Part shown: positions 62,959 to 64,000 of the stretch, one piece after another | Layout: every line of letters begins with the position of its first letter | Position numbering within the stretch: position 1 is the stretch's first letter | Source: CAVQBP01 sp963740945 | GTDB lineage: Bacteria > Bacteroidota > Ignavibacteria > Ignavibacteriales > Ignavibacteriaceae | Assembly: GCA_963740945.1 (NCBI GenBank) | Contig: CAVUGE010000025.1 | Coordinates: forward strand, 159,709-223,708 | DNA: 64,000 bases | Reading direction: 5' to 3' | Notes under the pieces: generated by a model | Databases searched by the model: none | Told to the model about the DNA's origin: nothing | Seen by the model: only the letters and a program-made list of their open reading frames with translations | Position numbers and translations under genes: made by a program

Positions 62959-64000
62959 TTGAAAAAGGGAGATATATTAGAACTAAATATTGAAAAGTAT
63001 GCATTTGAAGGAAAAGGAATTTCAAAAATAAACAGGGGTTTATTAATTCCGGGTTCTAAATCCGAAGAGGAACAAAACAATTATGTAGTTTTTGTTCACG
63101 GTTCATATCCCGGTGATAAAGTAAACGGCAGGTTAACAAAGATTAAGAAATCTTATGCTGAGGCAATTACGGAAGAGGTGGTATCACCTTCAGCATACAG
63201 GGTAAGTGCGAGGTGTAAATATTTTGGTATCTGCGGCGGATGCAAGCAGCAGGACCTTGATTATCAAAAACAATTAGAATTTAAACAGCAGCAAGTTGAA
63301 GAGATCTTTAATAAAATGGGAGGCTTCAAAGATTTTATCATTGAGAAAATTATCCCCTCTGAAAAGATCTTTTATTACAGAAATAAAATGGAATTTTCCT
63401 TTTCCGATAAAAGATGGTTAACAAAGGAAGAAATAGATTCGGGGAAAGATTTCGATAGAGATTTTGCTCTGGGACTGCATGTACCAAACGTGTATGACAA
63501 AGTTCTCGATATAGACGAATGTTTTCTTCAATCAGTCTTGAGTAATGAAATATTGAACTTTACGAGAGTTTTTTTAAAAGAGAGGAAGATTCCTATTTAT
63601 AATACAAAAACCCATAGCGGATTTTTAAGAAATTTAGTGATTAGACAATCAGAGCATACAAATGATTTGATAATTAATTTAGTGACCTTTTATGAAGATG
63701 ATAATTTAATAAAGGAATACACCGGGGCTCTATTAAAAACGTTTCCGCAGATAACTACAATTGTTAATAATATTAATTTGAAGAAAGCAGCAGTTGCAAT
63801 TGGTGACTATGAAAAAGTTTATCATGGTGAAGGCTTAATATACGATTCGATAGGTAAATACAGGTTTAGGATTAGTGCAAACTCGTTCTTTCAAACGAAT
63901 ACACTACAGGCTGAAAACTTATATAGGACTGCTCTTGAATTTGCCGGATTAAAAGGAAATGAAACAGTCTATGATTTATATTCCGGTGCAGGTACAATTG
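62959..64000 (+). CDS. rlmD: 23S rRNA (uracil-5)-methyltransferase RlmD-like (3' end beyond window)
   Basis: An RlmD/RumA-type enzyme that makes 5-methyluridine in 23S rRNA (or tRNA, if TrmA-like). It has an N-terminal TRAM domain (GDILELNIEKYAFEGKGISK), an iron-sulfur cysteine cluster CKYFGICGGCKQQ plus the earlier conserved Cys pattern, SFFQTNTLQAENLY, and methyltransferase motif I VYDLYSGAGTI at the right edge. The frame is open to base 64000. I place the start at TTG 62959 because AAAGG lies 6 bases before it. The GTG at 62953, overlapping the previous stop, is an alternative. The catalytic Cys and Glu lie outside the window. Confidence 0.9.
   Translation, partial: MKKGDILELNIEKYAFEGKGISKINRGLLIPGSKSEEEQNNYVVFVHGSYPGDKVNGRLTKIKKSYAEAITEEVVSPSAYRVSARCKYFGICGGCKQQDLDYQKQLEFKQQQVEEIFNKMGGFKDFIIEKIIPSEKIFYYRNKMEFSFSDKRWLTKEEIDSGKDFDRDFALGLHVPNVYDKVLDIDECFLQSVLSNEILNFTRVFLKERKIPIYNTKTHSGFLRNLVIRQSEHTNDLIINLVTFYEDDNLIKEYTGALLKTFPQITTIVNNINLKKAAVAIGDYEKVYHGEGLIYDSIGKYRFRISANSFFQTNTLQAENLYRTALEFAGLKGNETVYDLYSGAGTI

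Overview
The window is about 64 kb of AT-rich bacterial DNA. TonB-dependent receptor, PorV/PorQ-like and type IX secretion (T9SS) sorting-domain genes, TSP3/OmpA proteins and short intergenic hairpin repeats point to the Bacteroidota/Ignavibacteria group. An Ignavibacteriales-like organism is my best guess, inferred from gene content only. There is no CRISPR array, rRNA operon or intact transposase. One tRNA (Ser, UGA) is present.

Layout. 1-5.1 kb: secD (cut by the left edge), secF, and an OmpR-type response regulator with its histidine kinase. 5.3-8.7 kb: a TSP3-OmpA protein divergent from a PorV/PorQ-like protein, then a lone receiver. 8.9-12.8 kb: small membrane proteins, a TlpA-like lipoprotein, a PA0069-type radical SAM protein and a GH13 amylase. 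13.2-17.5 kb: an undescribed four-gene cluster, possibly a divergent GldL/GldM-like envelope motor pair followed by two tandem paralogous outer-membrane proteins. 17.5-25.5 kb: 6-phosphogluconolactonase, an IMPase-family phosphatase, a repeat-flanked orphan gene, and a two-gene sugar-activation operon whose second protein fuses a fucokinase-like GHMP kinase to a UDPGP-type nucleotidyltransferase. 26-31 kb: PaiB-like, outer-membrane, DDAH, DoxX, tRNA and geranylgeranyl-reductase-family genes. 31-47 kb: alpha-glucan/trehalose metabolism, with GH15 and glucose dehydrogenase on the plus strand and SGNH-TPR, TreS-Mak, TreZ, GH57/DUF3536 and TreY on the minus strand. 47-55.6 kb: a DUF4397 lipoprotein / TonB receptor / T9SS cargo / PorV-like operon. 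56-64 kb: DUF302, recN (frameshifted), NUDIX, YkvA, an S9 peptidase, a methyltransferase and an RlmD-type rRNA methyltransferase cut by the right edge.

How genes work together. TreY and TreZ make trehalose from the ends of alpha-glucans. TreS-Mak interconverts maltose and trehalose and, if its kinase half is active, makes maltose-1-phosphate. GH15 and glucose dehydrogenase could release and oxidise glucose. Two genes carry single-base frameshifts (the response regulator near 3551 and recN near 58085). A family of about 130-160 bp palindromic MITE-like repeats sits at 20.5, 34.2 and 59.5 kb, with an internal part at 21.2 kb.
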